A stretch of DNA of 64,000 nt from Proteobacteria bacterium SG_bin6 (lineage in GTDB: Bacteria > Pseudomonadota > Alphaproteobacteria > Sphingomonadales > Sphingomonadaceae): contig LWDJ01000014.1 of assembly GCA_002083435.1 (NCBI GenBank), positions 41,393 to 105,392 on the forward strand. Reading direction: 5' to 3'. The notes below the pieces were generated by a model. It made no database searches, was not told the origin of the DNA, and worked only from the letters and a program-made list of their open reading frames with translations. A program made the position numbers and the translations under genes. Positions within the stretch are counted from its first letter, which is position 1. Each line of letters begins with the position of its first letter. This document shows, in pieces, positions 43,201 to 50,220 of this stretch.

Positions 43201-44182
43201 GGGCAGTTTCGGCGGCGGTACTCGCCAAGCGAGCGCGATCCGCGGCACCGGGCTTGGTGCGCTCGTCGCGGGCGATGCGAGCGCGCTCGATCGGCTCGAC
43301 AGCGCCGAACTGCTCCAGGCAGCCGGCACCAAGAGCTATGGCGGCGGGGACAATCCCTTCGGTGCGTGGCTCGGCGGGTCGCTTGAGTTTGGCACACGTG
43401 ACGCGGTAGGTGGAAATGGTGCCTTCCGCTTCACCACTGGTGGGGTCACCGGCGGGCTGGACTATCGCTTCAGCGATAAGTTTATCCTCGGCGGCAGCAT
43501 CGGCTACGGCCAGGACCTGACCGATCTGGCGAACGGCCAGGGCCGCGTCAGCTCGCAGCAGTATAGTGGCTCGATCTATGCAAGCTCGCAGCCGGCGCCG
43601 CGCTTGTTCATCGATGGATTGTTCGGCTACGGTCGGACGAGCTTCGATACCCGCCGCCTTGCCCAGCAGACGGGGGCAACGATCACCGGCAGTCGCGACT
43701 CCGAGCAAATCTTCGCGTCGCTTAATATCACCTATGAATATCGCGGCGGGCGGCTGTGGTTGGCGCCCTATGGCCGGGTCGATTTCGTCGGCGCGACGCT
43801 GTTTGATTACGCCGAGCGGGGTGACGCGGTGTATGCGCTGCGGGTGCTCGATCAGTCGAGCTCGCTCGTTACCGGTGCGGCCGGCTTCCGCCTGCGCTAT
43901 TCGCTGCCATTCGCGGGCGGCACGCTGACCCCGACCTTCCGGGCCGAGGTGCAGTATGATCTCGAGCAGGGCGGTGCGGCTCGGTTGCGCTACGCGGATT
44001 TGAGCAACGGCTTCATCTACAGCTTCTCCTCGCAGCAATATGCCCGCACGCGGGGATTGTTCGGGGGCAGCCTATCGTATTTCATGCCGCGCGGGGTGCG
44101 GCTGAAGCTGGACTACGAAGGTACGGCGATGAGCAATGGGACGAACCACCTCTTCCGCTTCACGACCGGGGTGGCGTTCTGA
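34211..44182 (+). CDS. Giant autotransporter adhesin with IPT/TIG and Ig-like repeats
   Basis: A 3,323-residue protein. The start at 34211 follows a strong AAAGGGGAG; the frame is open 29 codons earlier. A long signal peptide (about 1-52) ends VLLALLALMPSAALAQ. Residues 53-180 are a unique N-terminal domain with two cysteines. IPT/TIG repeats lie at 181-267, from 387, and as ten tandem copies of 86-87 residues at 783-1650; DUF11-like and other Ig-like segments lie between. Five putative-Ig repeats with YSFAVTAGALPAGL-type motifs are at 1651-1921 and 2096-2274, around two repeats ending NQAGNxxFSAAPQVQQSF (1922-2095). Proline-linked Ig-like repeats with GTDSFTYTATGPGGTSAP span 2275-2720. A C-terminal autotransporter barrel (3048-3323) starts NPFGAWLGGSLEF and ends in Phe (TTGVAF). 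It is predicted to be a type V-secreted surface protein; adhesion is inferred from architecture. Confidence 0.93.
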   Translation: MRNILPRLVWRRGGGISQIRAQRASGWHNGLARVGSVLLALLALMPSAALAQSSGCSAILSSGINGAVLVTGTFPANQVNLNPVTFNAGEVLTYTYTAQAGSVPRVQYRTGTPGAQGTQTDTFTSPLVTADTTVTRSYTFTGAETAFRFFAAGTAFTGDLATPGTTVSFSNVSCGSGAAAPTVTAVTPNSGSTAGGTVVTLTGTDFTGATGVTFGVTAATSFTVNSATSITATAPAGTAGTVNVRVTTAGGTSAIAAANQFTYVAPAPTLGVSFTNSGTNYRGLTATYTLTPSTTTAIATSGTINAAITLPTGLTFGSATGTGWTCTGVAACSYAPTINGNSSGSPLTLTLNVAGNASGPLSPSVQLSGGGAGNTPSASASTTITAPSISAFSPSTVSAAGGTSVTISGLGFSASGNTLTIGGTSITPNSQTPTSIGFVVPAGLTAGNPTVIVTNAGGGAASSTGLTVTAVPVLGLQIAHSGNFTQGQTGSFTITPSVSSGSATSGTLTFSTTLPTGFSFNSASGTGWSCSGTATVTCTSTTSIASGTNGNTITLVVNVSSASTTSVSLSGTLSGGGASASTGASDTVTVNQVATNIQILAGDNQTATTGTAFTTALQVRVLDGGGLVIPFATVTFTAPASGASAVFTGGGNTLAVTANASGNATSGTVSANNTGGAYIVAASSGSASNNFRLTNGPASQTITFAPLANASLSASPLTLTASASSGLTVAFTSATTSVCTVSGTTLTLLTTGTCTINADQAGNASFSAAPRVSRSFTVTPGAPTVTAVAPNSGSTAGGTVVTLTGTDFTGATGVTFGVTAATSFTVNSATSITATAPAGAAGTVNVRVTTAGGTSATGVANQFTYVTPAPTVTAVAPNSGSTAGGTVVTLTGTNFTGATGVTFGVTAAMSFTVNSATSITATAPAGAAGVLNITVTTPGGTSAAAAANQFTYVTPAPTVTGLTPNSGSTVGGNLVIINGTGFTGVTGVNFGGVAATGVFALTSTVIQAVAPAGAAGTVNVTVTTAAGTSAAAPANQYTYTTPAPTVTAISPTSGGTAGGTVVTLTGTNFTGATAVSFGGSAATSFTVNSATSITATAPAGAAGTVNITVTTPGGASATAAANQFTYVAPAPTVTAIAPNSGSTVGGTAVTLTGTNFTGATAVSFGGSAATSFTVNSATSITATAPAGAAGTVNVAVTTPSGTSAAAAANQFTYVLPAPTVTGIAPNTGSTSGGTVVTLTGTNFIGTTSVSFGATPATSFTVNNATSLTAIAPNGTAGVVNVRVTTGGGTSATAAGNQFTYVTPAPTVTAVTPNTGNTAGGTVVTLTGTDFTGATSVSFGATAAASFVVNSATSITATTPAGAAGTVNVRVTTGAGTSAIAAANQFTYVTPVPNVTAVTPNTGTTAGGTAVTLTGTGFAGATAVRFGTTAAMGFTVNSDSSITATAPAGSGSVNITVTTPAGTSLATGVNQFTYVAPAPTVTALAPSSGPINGGTNVVITGTNLTGATGVSFGGRPATFFFVNSPTQISAVSPTAPGPAAFNVQVTTPSGISAPGPQNVFTYLPVPTVTGVSPATGVATGGTVVALTGTGFTGVSAVSFGGVPATSFTVNSATSITATAPPGAVGTVNITVAASGGTSATAAANQFTYVAPTLVLSPTALTAPVYGSAYNQTITAIGGNGSYSFSVTAGALPAGLTLSTSGVLSGTPTAAGTFNFTITATDTSATPLTGARPYSVTIAAPTIAVTPASLVAVVNPSPGNSYTAALSATGGIGPYSFAVTAGTVPPGLTVSNTGVFAGTPTAGGSFTFTVTATDAGGFTGSRVYTVPVNAPSLALTPTTLPNGTGGTPYSQTIGVIGGGTAPFTFSLTAGALPPGLALSNSGMLSGTPSAPGSFNFTVTALDSSTGTGPYSVSQAYTVAIGAGSQTISFTSTAPTSATVGGTGYTPIATATSALPVTFTIDAASTGVCSIAGGVVSFVGAGTCTVNANQAGNGAFSAAPQVQQSFAVGRASQTISFTSAAPTGATLGGATYTPLATATSGLAVAFSIDATSTGVCTISSGVVSFTGVGTCRINANQAGNAAFSAAPQVQQSFLVGAPTITLTPTALQAGTVATSFSATLSAGGGAAPYSFAVTGGALPAGMALSTGGTLSGTPSAGGTFTFTVTATDAAGFTGARAFTLTVAAPTVTVGPASLPGGRVGQSYAQALAAAGGTAPYRFAVTAGALPAGLTLAADGGLSGRPTVAGSFTFTVTATDTSTGSGPYSGSQAYTVSIAEAAPIAGAVNATAAYGSSANLITLALSGGPATSVSVASPPANGTATADGTSIVYTPSPTFIGTDSFTYTATGPGGTSAPATVTIAVSPPPPPVATNVSVTTAYQTARALDLAGSVTGVSTSVAIATSPTRGTATLAGTTVTYTPAAGFIGTDTFTFTATGPGGTSAPATVTVIVSPPPPPTVANVTTTTPYQTVRSIDLAPSVTGVSSSFAIATTPTRGTATLAGTTVTYTPAAGFIGTDSFTYTATGPGGTSAPATVSVTVAPPPPPVASNVTVSTPFQTARAIDLAPSVTGVSTSIAIGAAPTRGTATVSGTTVTYTPAAGFFGADSFTYTATGPGGTSAPATVTITVATPPPPTATGTSASTPFETPLPIDVARLVTGVSTGIAIATAPANGTATVSGTVITYTPAPNYAGTDSFTYTATGPGGTSAPATITLTVAPLPPPAPAPRQATTDSNRSVTFDVTTGLRGAPFTVAIATPPPSGRASVQGGVISFTPAPDSPPNVRFTFTVTSRFGTSQPTPIDVAVNVVPVPVPLKSAQTLAGTSVMVSLSDGATGGPFTAAALVGPLDPAMGSAAITRQGNGLVLTFTAGQTFSGLARISYTLSNSYTTSVPAVVEVTVNARPDPTTDPNVRSIVDTQVQASQRFATQQIRNIDGRLQQLHDGGGTGFTNQLSLGGNIFTHYALGDRALIDAFTSYNPYARLGFEGGYNALAGGAGRSSALRGDVGSFGGGTRQASAIRGTGLGALVAGDASALDRLDSAELLQAAGTKSYGGGDNPFGAWLGGSLEFGTRDAVGGNGAFRFTTGGVTGGLDYRFSDKFILGGSIGYGQDLTDLANGQGRVSSQQYSGSIYASSQPAPRLFIDGLFGYGRTSFDTRRLAQQTGATITGSRDSEQIFASLNITYEYRGGRLWLAPYGRVDFVGATLFDYAERGDAVYALRVLDQSSSLVTGAAGFRLRYSLPFAGGTLTPTFRAEVQYDLEQGGAARLRYADLSNGFIYSFSSQQYARTRGLFGGSLSYFMPRGVRLKLDYEGTAMSNGTNHLFRFTTGVAF
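36557..39160 (+). repeat. Tandem array of ten IPT/TIG-encoding repeats
   Basis: Ten head-to-tail units of about 261 bp each encode 86-87 residues of the pattern PTVTAxxPNSGSTxGG, then VVTLTGTNFTGATxVSFG, SFTVNSATSITATAPAG and NQFTYVxPA. Each unit is one immunoglobulin-like IPT/TIG fold. Units 1-2 and 4-5 are nearly identical; units 9-10 are the most divergent, suggesting growth by unequal crossing-over in the first half. A related single unit lies outside the array at 34751. Confidence 0.93.
37393..37776 (+). repeat. Perfect 123-bp direct repeat within the IPT array
   Basis: Positions 37393-37515 and 37654-37776 are identical over 123 bp and offset by exactly 261 bp, one IPT unit. The copies include synonymous sites, so they result from a recent duplication or gene conversion rather than protein-level selection. 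Confidence 0.93.
41033..42366 (+). repeat. Five proline-linked Ig-like repeats
   Basis: Five units of about 88 residues each contain TPAAGFIGTDSFTYTA-like and GPGGTSAPATVT motifs and end in linkers such as VSPPPPPVA. They resemble cadherin-like/Big_9-type bacterial Ig domains. A sixth, diverged unit without the motif follows from 42367. The Pro-rich linkers would keep the stalk extended near the barrel. Confidence 0.85.
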
Positions 44183-44185
44183 AGG

Positions 44186-44213
44186 GCGAGGGGCGGGGCA
44201 GACCGCCCCTCGC
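44186..44213 (+). terminator. Hairpin terminator after the autotransporter
   Basis: GCGAGGGGCGG (44186-44196) and CCGCCCCTCGC (44203-44213) form an 11-bp perfect stem with a 6-nt loop, starting 3 nt after the stop codon. The T-content after it is poor (GGTCTATTG). The remaining 266 bp before the pyrF stop show no supported gene or RNA. Confidence 0.7.
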
Positions 44214-44479
44214 GGTCTATTGAGCGTCGACGGGCGGCTTGCCCCGTCGGTGATTGGGCACAGGCGAAGCGGAAGGTTATCGTCCGAGCTAATCCGTTCG
44301 CGACATGGAACGGCTATGGCCGCGCCGACGATGCACCTCCTTTGCTCGCCCAGCGAAATACCCTCGCTCAACTCTGCATGGGGTGGCGGAAAACAACGCT
44401 AATGACGCCGCATCGAAGCAGGTCGGCCTTGTGGAGAACGAGAGTTTTCCGCCCGCCAGTGGCGTCGTTAGCGGACGCC

Positions 44480-45151
44480 CTACAGCGTCGCCTCGATCGC
44501 GCGCGCGGCTTCGGCGGGGTCTTCAGCCTGAGTGATGGGGCGCCCGATCACGAGCATCGAAGCACCCGCGTCGCTTGCCGCGCGAGGAGTGACGACGCGT
44601 TTTTGATCGCCTGCCGCGCTAATCGCCGGACGCACTCCGGGCACGACCAAAAAGCCCTTGGGCCAAGCCTTGTGGACCGCGCCAACCTCTTCGCCCGAAC
44701 AGACGATACCATCCACCCCGACGCTCCGCGCGAGCTCGGCCAGATGCAGCACTTGCGCGTGCGGATCATGGGCGACGCCTATCGAGCGCAGATCATCGCT
44801 GTCTAGGCTGGTCAGCGTCGTCACCGCGACCACTTTGGTGCCCGCCGGCGCGGCCGCCTTGGCATCCTCCAGCATGGCGCGACCGCCGCTCGCATGGACC
44901 GTCAATACCGCTGGCGCGAGCGGGCGCAGCGTCTGCACCGCCTTGGCGACTGTATTGGGGATGTCGTGCAGCTTCAGATCGAGGAAGATTGGCAGGCCGA
45001 GCGACGCAATCTCGTGCACGCCGGCCTGGCCATTGGCTAAGAAGAACTCTAGCCCCAGCTTCACCCCGCCAACATGCTGCCTTACCGCCTGCGCCAGCGC
45101 TTTCGCGCGGGCGAGATCAGGCGTGTCGAGCGCGACGAAGATCTTATTCAT
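44480..45151 (-). CDS. pyrF: Orotidine 5'-phosphate decarboxylase
   Basis: A 223-residue enzyme making UMP from OMP. It opens MNKIFVALDTPDLARAKALA. The catalytic Lys/Asp tetrad motif is FLDLKLHDIPNTVAKA. The phosphate-binding loop region is FLVVPGVRPAISAAGDQKRV, and GASMLVIGRPITQAEDP closes the barrel. The length and motifs fit the bacterial short OMPDC class. The start overlaps the LapA-domain gene's stop (ATGA), so the two are translationally coupled. Confidence 0.96.
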   Translation of the reverse strand: MNKIFVALDTPDLARAKALAQAVRQHVGGVKLGLEFFLANGQAGVHEIASLGLPIFLDLKLHDIPNTVAKAVQTLRPLAPAVLTVHASGGRAMLEDAKAAAPAGTKVVAVTTLTSLDSDDLRSIGVAHDPHAQVLHLAELARSVGVDGIVCSGEEVGAVHKAWPKGFLVVPGVRPAISAAGDQKRVVTPRAASDAGASMLVIGRPITQAEDPAEAARAIEATL

Positions 45152-45474
45152 GCACCCCCCGGCGGCACCGCGCTGGGAATAGCGGCGGGCGGCGGTGCCG
45201 GCTCGCCGGAGGTCGGGAGCATCGCCCCGCGCAGATCAGCGATCGCGCGCTCGGCGCTGTTCAGCCGCTGCCGCATCCGCCAGCGCACCGCGTGATGCCA
45301 GAGCAGCATTGGCATCAACCCGGCGAGGAAAGTGGCGATCAGCAGCAATGGCAGGTTCACGTCCGCCACCAGATCGGCCCAGAGCTGGAGCCGTACCGTG
45401 GTCCAGTTGCCGTGAATGAATAGAGCGACCACCACCGCGACGAGGAACCAGAGCAGGGTTTTCAGAAACTGCAT
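45148..45474 (-). CDS. LapA-domain (DUF1049) membrane protein
   Basis: A 108-residue protein; the start at 45474 gives MQFLKTLLWFLVAVVVALFI, the usual N-terminus. Two membrane helices (about 5-22 and 42-60, LPLLLIATFLAGLMPMLLWH) flank a short NWTTVRLQL loop. The C-terminus is a helical stretch then Pro/Ala-rich. E. coli LapA, with LapB, regulates LPS synthesis through LpxC; small LapA-domain proteins upstream of pyrF are frequent in alphaproteobacteria. Its role here is inferred from family only. Confidence 0.8.
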   Translation of the reverse strand: MQFLKTLLWFLVAVVVALFIHGNWTTVRLQLWADLVADVNLPLLLIATFLAGLMPMLLWHHAVRWRMRQRLNSAERAIADLRGAMLPTSGEPAPPPAAIPSAVPPGGA

Positions 45475-45574
45475 GGCCTGGAGCTTAAGCAAGCGCGGCG
45501 TGCTTTACCAGCCTCATGGACACGGCCGGCGATGGCGTTTGCTTCGCACGCGACGCTTGCCTAGGATCGCGCCG

Positions 45575-46078
45575 ATGCCAACCCATGGCCCGACCCCGAC
45601 ACTGATCTTCATCGCTATGCTGGCGTTCGTGTTCGCGCTCAGGGCGAGGCGGATGCAGCGTGGACGGCGGTTAAGGGTCGAGTTCCTTTGGGTAATGCCC
45701 TTGCTGATCGGCATGATGGCGGCGGCGATGTTCGCCTTTACCCCCGTCACCCCCCTCGTGCTGGCGGTGAGCTTGATCGGGCTTGGCTTAGGGGCGCTGC
45801 TTGGCTGGCAGCGGGCGCGACTGGTGAGGATCGAGATCGATCCTGTCACGCATGAGCTGAGCCAGCGCGAGTCGCCGCTGGCGCTCCTTTTCCTCCTCGG
45901 CATCGTCGGCCTCCGCGCGGTGCTGCGCAATATTGGCGCACAGGAGGCGGCGGTGTTTCACGTGAGTGCACTGATTGTGACTGATGCGCTGGTAGCGCTC
46001 GCCTTCGGGCTGGTCGCGGCCCAACGGCTGATCCTGTTCCTGCGCGTGCGGGCGCTGCTTGCCGAGGTTCGGGCGTGA
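45575..46078 (+). CDS. CcdC-like (DUF1453) membrane protein
   Basis: A 167-residue membrane protein; the start at 45575 places a helix at the N-terminus (TLIFIAMLAFVFALRARRMQ). Four or five helices are visible. LRVEFLWVMPLL, LGALLGWQRARLVRIEIDP, then THELSQRESPLALLFLLGI follow the CcdC/DUF1453 pattern, in which a GWxRAR loop and an ELSQRxSP loop recur. The function is unknown. The stop overlaps the next gene's GTG (GTGA). Confidence 0.6.
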   Translation: MPTHGPTPTLIFIAMLAFVFALRARRMQRGRRLRVEFLWVMPLLIGMMAAAMFAFTPVTPLVLAVSLIGLGLGALLGWQRARLVRIEIDPVTHELSQRESPLALLFLLGIVGLRAVLRNIGAQEAAVFHVSALIVTDALVALAFGLVAAQRLILFLRVRALLAEVRA

Positions 46079-46701
46079 GCGACCCGACACCGTGGATCGC
46101 GGTGGAGGACAGCGGCGCTGCGAAGAAGCACGCTCCCGCTACCCTGCGCAATCGCGATGCCATTCTCATTGTGCTGCAGGCGGTGTTGCCGCCCACTGGG
46201 CTGGTGCTGGAGGTGGCCAGCGGATCGGGCGAGCATATGGCCTATTTCGCGGAAAGGCTGCCCAAGCTCGACTGGCAGCCGAGCGATCCCGAGCCCAGCG
46301 CGCTGGCCTCGATCGCGGCGTGGAGCGCTGGGATCGCCAATGTTCGCCCGCCGCTCGCGCTCGATGCCGCCGTGCCCGATTGGCCGATCGAAGGCGCTGA
46401 CGCTATGCTGTGCATCAACATGGTACACATCAGCCCTTGGCACGCGACGCTCGGATTGTTCGCGGGCGCGGCCCTACTGCTCGAGCCAGGCGCACCGCTC
46501 TATCTCTACGGCCCGTTCCACCGCGCGGGGGTGCCGACCGCCGAGAGCAACCTCGCGTTTGACGCCAATCTGCGCGCCCGAGATCCCGCTTGGGGGCTGC
46601 GTGGCGTCGATGAGGTAACGGCGGCAGCGCAAGGCTTTGTGCTCGATCGTGTGATCGAGATGCCGGCAAACAATCTCAGCCTGATCTATCGCCGCAGTTG
46701 A
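46075..46701 (+). CDS. DUF938 SAM-dependent methyltransferase-like protein
   Basis: A 208-residue protein starting at GTG 46075, overlapping the previous stop. It begins KKHAPATLRNRDAILIVLQ, the hallmark of DUF938 (xxHAPAxERNRxPIL). The SAM-binding motif is VLEVASGSGEHMAYFA. Next, WQPSDPEPSALASIAAW and INMVHISPWHATLGLFAGAA are strongly conserved family blocks. The substrate is unknown. It is convergent with the helicase gene 10 bp away. Confidence 0.88.
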   Translation: MSDPTPWIAVEDSGAAKKHAPATLRNRDAILIVLQAVLPPTGLVLEVASGSGEHMAYFAERLPKLDWQPSDPEPSALASIAAWSAGIANVRPPLALDAAVPDWPIEGADAMLCINMVHISPWHATLGLFAGAALLLEPGAPLYLYGPFHRAGVPTAESNLAFDANLRARDPAWGLRGVDEVTAAAQGFVLDRVIEMPANNLSLIYRRS

Positions 46702-46711
46702 ACGCGGCGCT

Positions 46712-48967
46712 TCACCCCAGACTCACAAAACTGTCGATCACGCGCTTGCGACCGGCGTTTTCGAAATCGATCTCCAGCTTGTTGCCCTCGATCTCGGCGA
46801 TCGCGCCATAGCCGAATTTCTGGTGAAATACACGCATTCCCACCGCCAGATCGTCGCGCCCCTTGTTGCCCAGGCTGACGGCGGAGGCGCGTGCCTCCAC
46901 AATGCGCGCGGGCTCGCGGACATAGCTGGTGCTCGCGCGCTGCCAGCCGGGTCCCCGCGTGCTGCCGCGCGCGACATCGGCGAAGGGATCGGCCTGGGTT
47001 GACCAATTGGCGCGCCACAGGCTTTCGCCGCCGGCCATGGTGGTTTCGCTCTCGACATGCGCGGGTGGCAGTTCGCCGACGAAGCGGCTGGGGATGCTCG
47101 ACGTCCACTGGCCGTAGATGCGGCGGTTCGCGGCGTGGAGGATAATCGCACGCCGTCGGGCGCGCGTGATGGCGACATAGGCCAGGCGCCGTTCCTCCTC
47201 GAGCGCGGCGGTGCCTCCTTCGTCGAGCGAACGCTGCGAAGGGAAGACGCCCTCCTCCCAGCCCGGCAGGAAAACCGTGCCGAACTCCAGCCCCTTGGCG
47301 GCGTGGATCGTCATGATCGTCACCCGGCCTTCGTCGGCGGCGGCGTCATTGTCCATGACGAGGCTGACATGCTCCAGGAACGCGCCAAGCGTTTCATATT
47401 CCTCCATCGCGCGGACAAGCTCGTTCAGATTCTCCAGCCGTCCGCTCGCCTCGACCGACTTTTCGGCCTGGAGCGCGGCGGTATAGCCGCTTTCGTCGAG
47501 GATTTGCCGCGCGAGATCGGGATGGTCGAGATCGTTCGCCATCGTCCGCCAGCGCGCGAGATCGCCGACGAAGTTGCCGAGCGAGCGTCGCGCGGCGGGC
47601 GTAAGTTCGTCGCTGTCGAGCAGCCGCGCGGCGGCGATCGACAGCGGCACGTCCATCGCCCGCGCCGCCTGGTGAATTTTCGCGACCGCCTTGTCGCCCA
47701 ACCCGCGCTTGGGAACGTTGACGATGCGCTCGAATGCCAAATCGTCCGCACCCTGGTTCACAAGCCGGAGATAAGCGAGCGCGTCGCGGATCTCGGCGCG
47801 TTCGTAGAAGCGCACCCCGCCGACGATGCGGTAATTGAGCCCGATCGCGATAAAGCGATCCTCGAACTCGCGCGTCTGGTGCTGCGCGCGCACCAGGATC
47901 GCGATGTCGTCGAGCGATTGCCCCCGGCGTTCGGCCGCCTCGATCTCCTCGGCGACCCGGCGTGCTTCCTCGGGGCCGTCCCACACGCCGATCACACGCA
48001 GCTTATCACCGCCCTCGGCCGCAGTCCAAAGGGTCTTGCCAAGCCGGCCGCTATTGTTCGCGATCACCCCCGAGGCGGCGGCAAGGATATGCTCGGTCGA
48101 GCGGTAATTCTGCTCGAGACGGATCACCTTGGCGCCCGGGAAGTCGCGCTCGAACTTCAGTATGTTCTCCACCTGCGCGCCGCGCCACGAATAGATCGAC
48201 TGGTCGTCGTCGCCCACGCAGCAGATATTCTTGCGCTCCTGCGCGAGCAGCCGCAGCCAGAGATATTGGGCGCTGTTGGTGTCCTGATACTCGTCCACCA
48301 TGATGTAGCGGAAGCGCTGCTGATATTGCTCCAGCACCGCGCGCTCGCGGCGCAGAATCACCAGCATGTGCAGCAACAAATCCCCGAAATCGCAGGCGTT
48401 GAGCGCGATCAGCCGCGCCTGATAGGCAGCATAGAGTTCCTGCCCACGCCCATTGGCATAGGCCTCGGCATCGCCGGCATCGAGATCGGCGGGGGATAGG
48501 CCGCGATTTTTCCATCCGTCGATCGCGCCCGCGAGCTGGCGCGCGGGCCAACGCTTCTCGTCGATCTCAGCGGCGGCGATCAGCTGTTTCAGCAGGCGCA
48601 ACTGGTCATCGGTATCGAGGATGGTAAAATTGGGCTGCAACCCCACCAGTTCGGCGTGGCGGCGCAGCATCTTGGCGCCGATTGCGTGGAACGTGCCGAG
48701 CCAGGGCATCCCCTCCACCGCTTCGCCGACCAGCCGGCCGACACGCTCGCGCATTTCGCGCGCCGCCTTGTTGGTGAAGGTGACGGCAAGGATCTCGCTC
48801 GGCCACGCCTTGCGTATGTAGAGCAGATGCGCGAGCCGCGCGGTGAGGGCGGCGGTCTTGCCGGTGCCGGCGCCGGCGAGCACCAGCACTGGCCCGTCGG
48901 TGGTCAGCACCGCCTCGCGCTGGGGCGGGTTGAGACCCGCGAGATAAGGGGGATTGGCGTCGGTCAT
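46712..48967 (-). CDS. ATP-dependent DNA helicase UvrD/PcrA/Rep type
   Basis: A 751-residue superfamily 1A helicase. The start at 48967 gives MTDANPPYLAGLNPPQREAV; 12 codons of extra frame are ignored. Motif I is LAGAGTGKTAALTARLAHLL, Ia FTNKAAREMRERV, II VDEYQDTNSAQYLWL, III GDDDQSIYSWRGAQ, IV LEQNYRS, V TIHAAKGLEF and VI ITRARRRA. The C-terminal Tudor-like tail (VGMRVFHQKFGYGAIAEIEG) matches PcrA/UvrD. It unwinds DNA 3'-5' in mismatch and excision repair and clears RecA. Whether it is the UvrD or the PcrA-like copy cannot be told from the window. Confidence 0.94.
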   Translation of the reverse strand: MTDANPPYLAGLNPPQREAVLTTDGPVLVLAGAGTGKTAALTARLAHLLYIRKAWPSEILAVTFTNKAAREMRERVGRLVGEAVEGMPWLGTFHAIGAKMLRRHAELVGLQPNFTILDTDDQLRLLKQLIAAAEIDEKRWPARQLAGAIDGWKNRGLSPADLDAGDAEAYANGRGQELYAAYQARLIALNACDFGDLLLHMLVILRRERAVLEQYQQRFRYIMVDEYQDTNSAQYLWLRLLAQERKNICCVGDDDQSIYSWRGAQVENILKFERDFPGAKVIRLEQNYRSTEHILAAASGVIANNSGRLGKTLWTAAEGGDKLRVIGVWDGPEEARRVAEEIEAAERRGQSLDDIAILVRAQHQTREFEDRFIAIGLNYRIVGGVRFYERAEIRDALAYLRLVNQGADDLAFERIVNVPKRGLGDKAVAKIHQAARAMDVPLSIAAARLLDSDELTPAARRSLGNFVGDLARWRTMANDLDHPDLARQILDESGYTAALQAEKSVEASGRLENLNELVRAMEEYETLGAFLEHVSLVMDNDAAADEGRVTIMTIHAAKGLEFGTVFLPGWEEGVFPSQRSLDEGGTAALEEERRLAYVAITRARRRAIILHAANRRIYGQWTSSIPSRFVGELPPAHVESETTMAGGESLWRANWSTQADPFADVARGSTRGPGWQRASTSYVREPARIVEARASAVSLGNKGRDDLAVGMRVFHQKFGYGAIAEIEGNKLEIDFENAGRKRVIDSFVSLG

Positions 48968-49023
48968 GCGCGAACGGGTAGGGAACGCGCGGGCAGCCCG
49001 CAATGGTTATTCTGCCGGTGTGC

Positions 49024-50220
49024 TCAAGCGAGCGCCGGCGCCGCGCGCACCACCCGCCGCATCACCGCGAGATAGCCGAGCGCGCCTTCCTCCAGCGTGA
49101 AGCGGCGAACATAGTCGAGCCGAGCGGTGGCGGGGGCCGGGGCGGGGGGTGTCGCCATCGCCGCGGCGAGCGCCTGCGCATCCCCGACCGGTACCAGCGA
49201 GCCGAACGCACCGTGGCCGAGCAAATCTGGCATCGAGACGCTGCAATCGGTCGCCACGATCGAGAGCCCGGCGGCGAGCACTTCGATGATCACCGCCGGC
49301 ACGCCTTCGAACAGCGACGACATCACGAACACGTCGCTCTCGGCGAGCCAGGGTTTCAGGTTGCTGACATGGCCGGGCATCGCGACGCGATCGGCGATGC
49401 CGAGCGCTGCCATCTGTGCTTCAAGCGCCGGGCGGTCGGGGCCTTCGCCCAAGATGGTCAATCGGTCGGCCGGGCCCGCCATGGCGGCGAACGCCTCCAG
49501 CAGCAGCGCGAAATTCTTCTGCGGCATCAGCCGGCCGATCGCCAAATAGCGCCGGCCGCCGTTCGGGCAGGGGGCGGGGCGGGGGAGCACTGCCAGTTCG
49601 GCCAATTCCTCGCCCCGCAGCACAGGATCGTGCACCACATCGATTCGGTCGCGCGGCACGCCCATGGCTTCCGCGACCTCGTCGACCATCGCGGGTGACA
49701 TTGCCACGAAGCGATCGAGCAACCGCCCCTGCAACCAGCACCAGCGGCGATAGGCGAAGCGGAGCAGCGGCGGCATATCGCGCCGGACCAGATCGTTGCT
49801 GACCTTGGCGACCACCGGTGGGCAGTCGCCGCCGAGCAGCAGCTTCATGGCGACGCCGACCGACGTATAAGTGTTGCCCGCGCAGAACAGCACATCGGGC
49901 CGTTCGCGACGGAGGATGGCGGGCAGCTTGCGGACCATCCACCACAGGGCCGATCCGCCCGTATAGCCCGGAATCAGCTCGACAGGCGCGCCCTCGGCGG
50001 CACCGCGCGCGCTGCCGCCGCTGCGGCCGACGATCACGCGTGCCGGCAAGCCAAGCTCTGCCCAGCGCGCGTTCAGGCGGAACGCGACGCGCTCCGCCCC
50101 TCCGGGATCGAAGCTGTGCAAGCAGGTGACGATGCGCAACGGCTCTGCGGTGCCAGACGCGTGTCGCCCGCTCGCGAACCCAGCGCCAAGCGTTTCGACC
50201 GATAGACTATCCTGCCGCAT
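49024..50220 (-). CDS. Glycosyltransferase family 4
   Basis: A 398-residue GT-B fold enzyme. The N-terminal domain begins at about 28: LRIVTCLHSFDPGGAERVAF, with the typical 'GGAERV' acceptor loop. The C-terminal donor domain has YLAIGRLMPQKNFALLLEAF, then LTILGEGPDRPALEAQMAAL, and EGVPAVIIEVLAAG (the E-x7-E motif of GT4, Glu in EGVP and IIEV). It uses a nucleotide sugar to build a lipid-linked glycan, capsule or LPS part; donor and acceptor are unknown. It lies alone on the minus strand, between the helicase and the divergent phosphate transporter. Confidence 0.88.
   Translation of the reverse strand: MRQDSLSVETLGAGFASGRHASGTAEPLRIVTCLHSFDPGGAERVAFRLNARWAELGLPARVIVGRSGGSARGAAEGAPVELIPGYTGGSALWWMVRKLPAILRRERPDVLFCAGNTYTSVGVAMKLLLGGDCPPVVAKVSNDLVRRDMPPLLRFAYRRWCWLQGRLLDRFVAMSPAMVDEVAEAMGVPRDRIDVVHDPVLRGEELAELAVLPRPAPCPNGGRRYLAIGRLMPQKNFALLLEAFAAMAGPADRLTILGEGPDRPALEAQMAALGIADRVAMPGHVSNLKPWLAESDVFVMSSLFEGVPAVIIEVLAAGLSIVATDCSVSMPDLLGHGAFGSLVPVGDAQALAAAMATPPAPAPATARLDYVRRFTLEEGALGYLAVMRRVVRAAPALA

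Noticed and set aside
44183..44479. A tRNA or small RNA between the autotransporter and pyrF
   Set aside because: Only a terminator hairpin is visible; no cloverleaf or conserved RNA structure could be found by eye.
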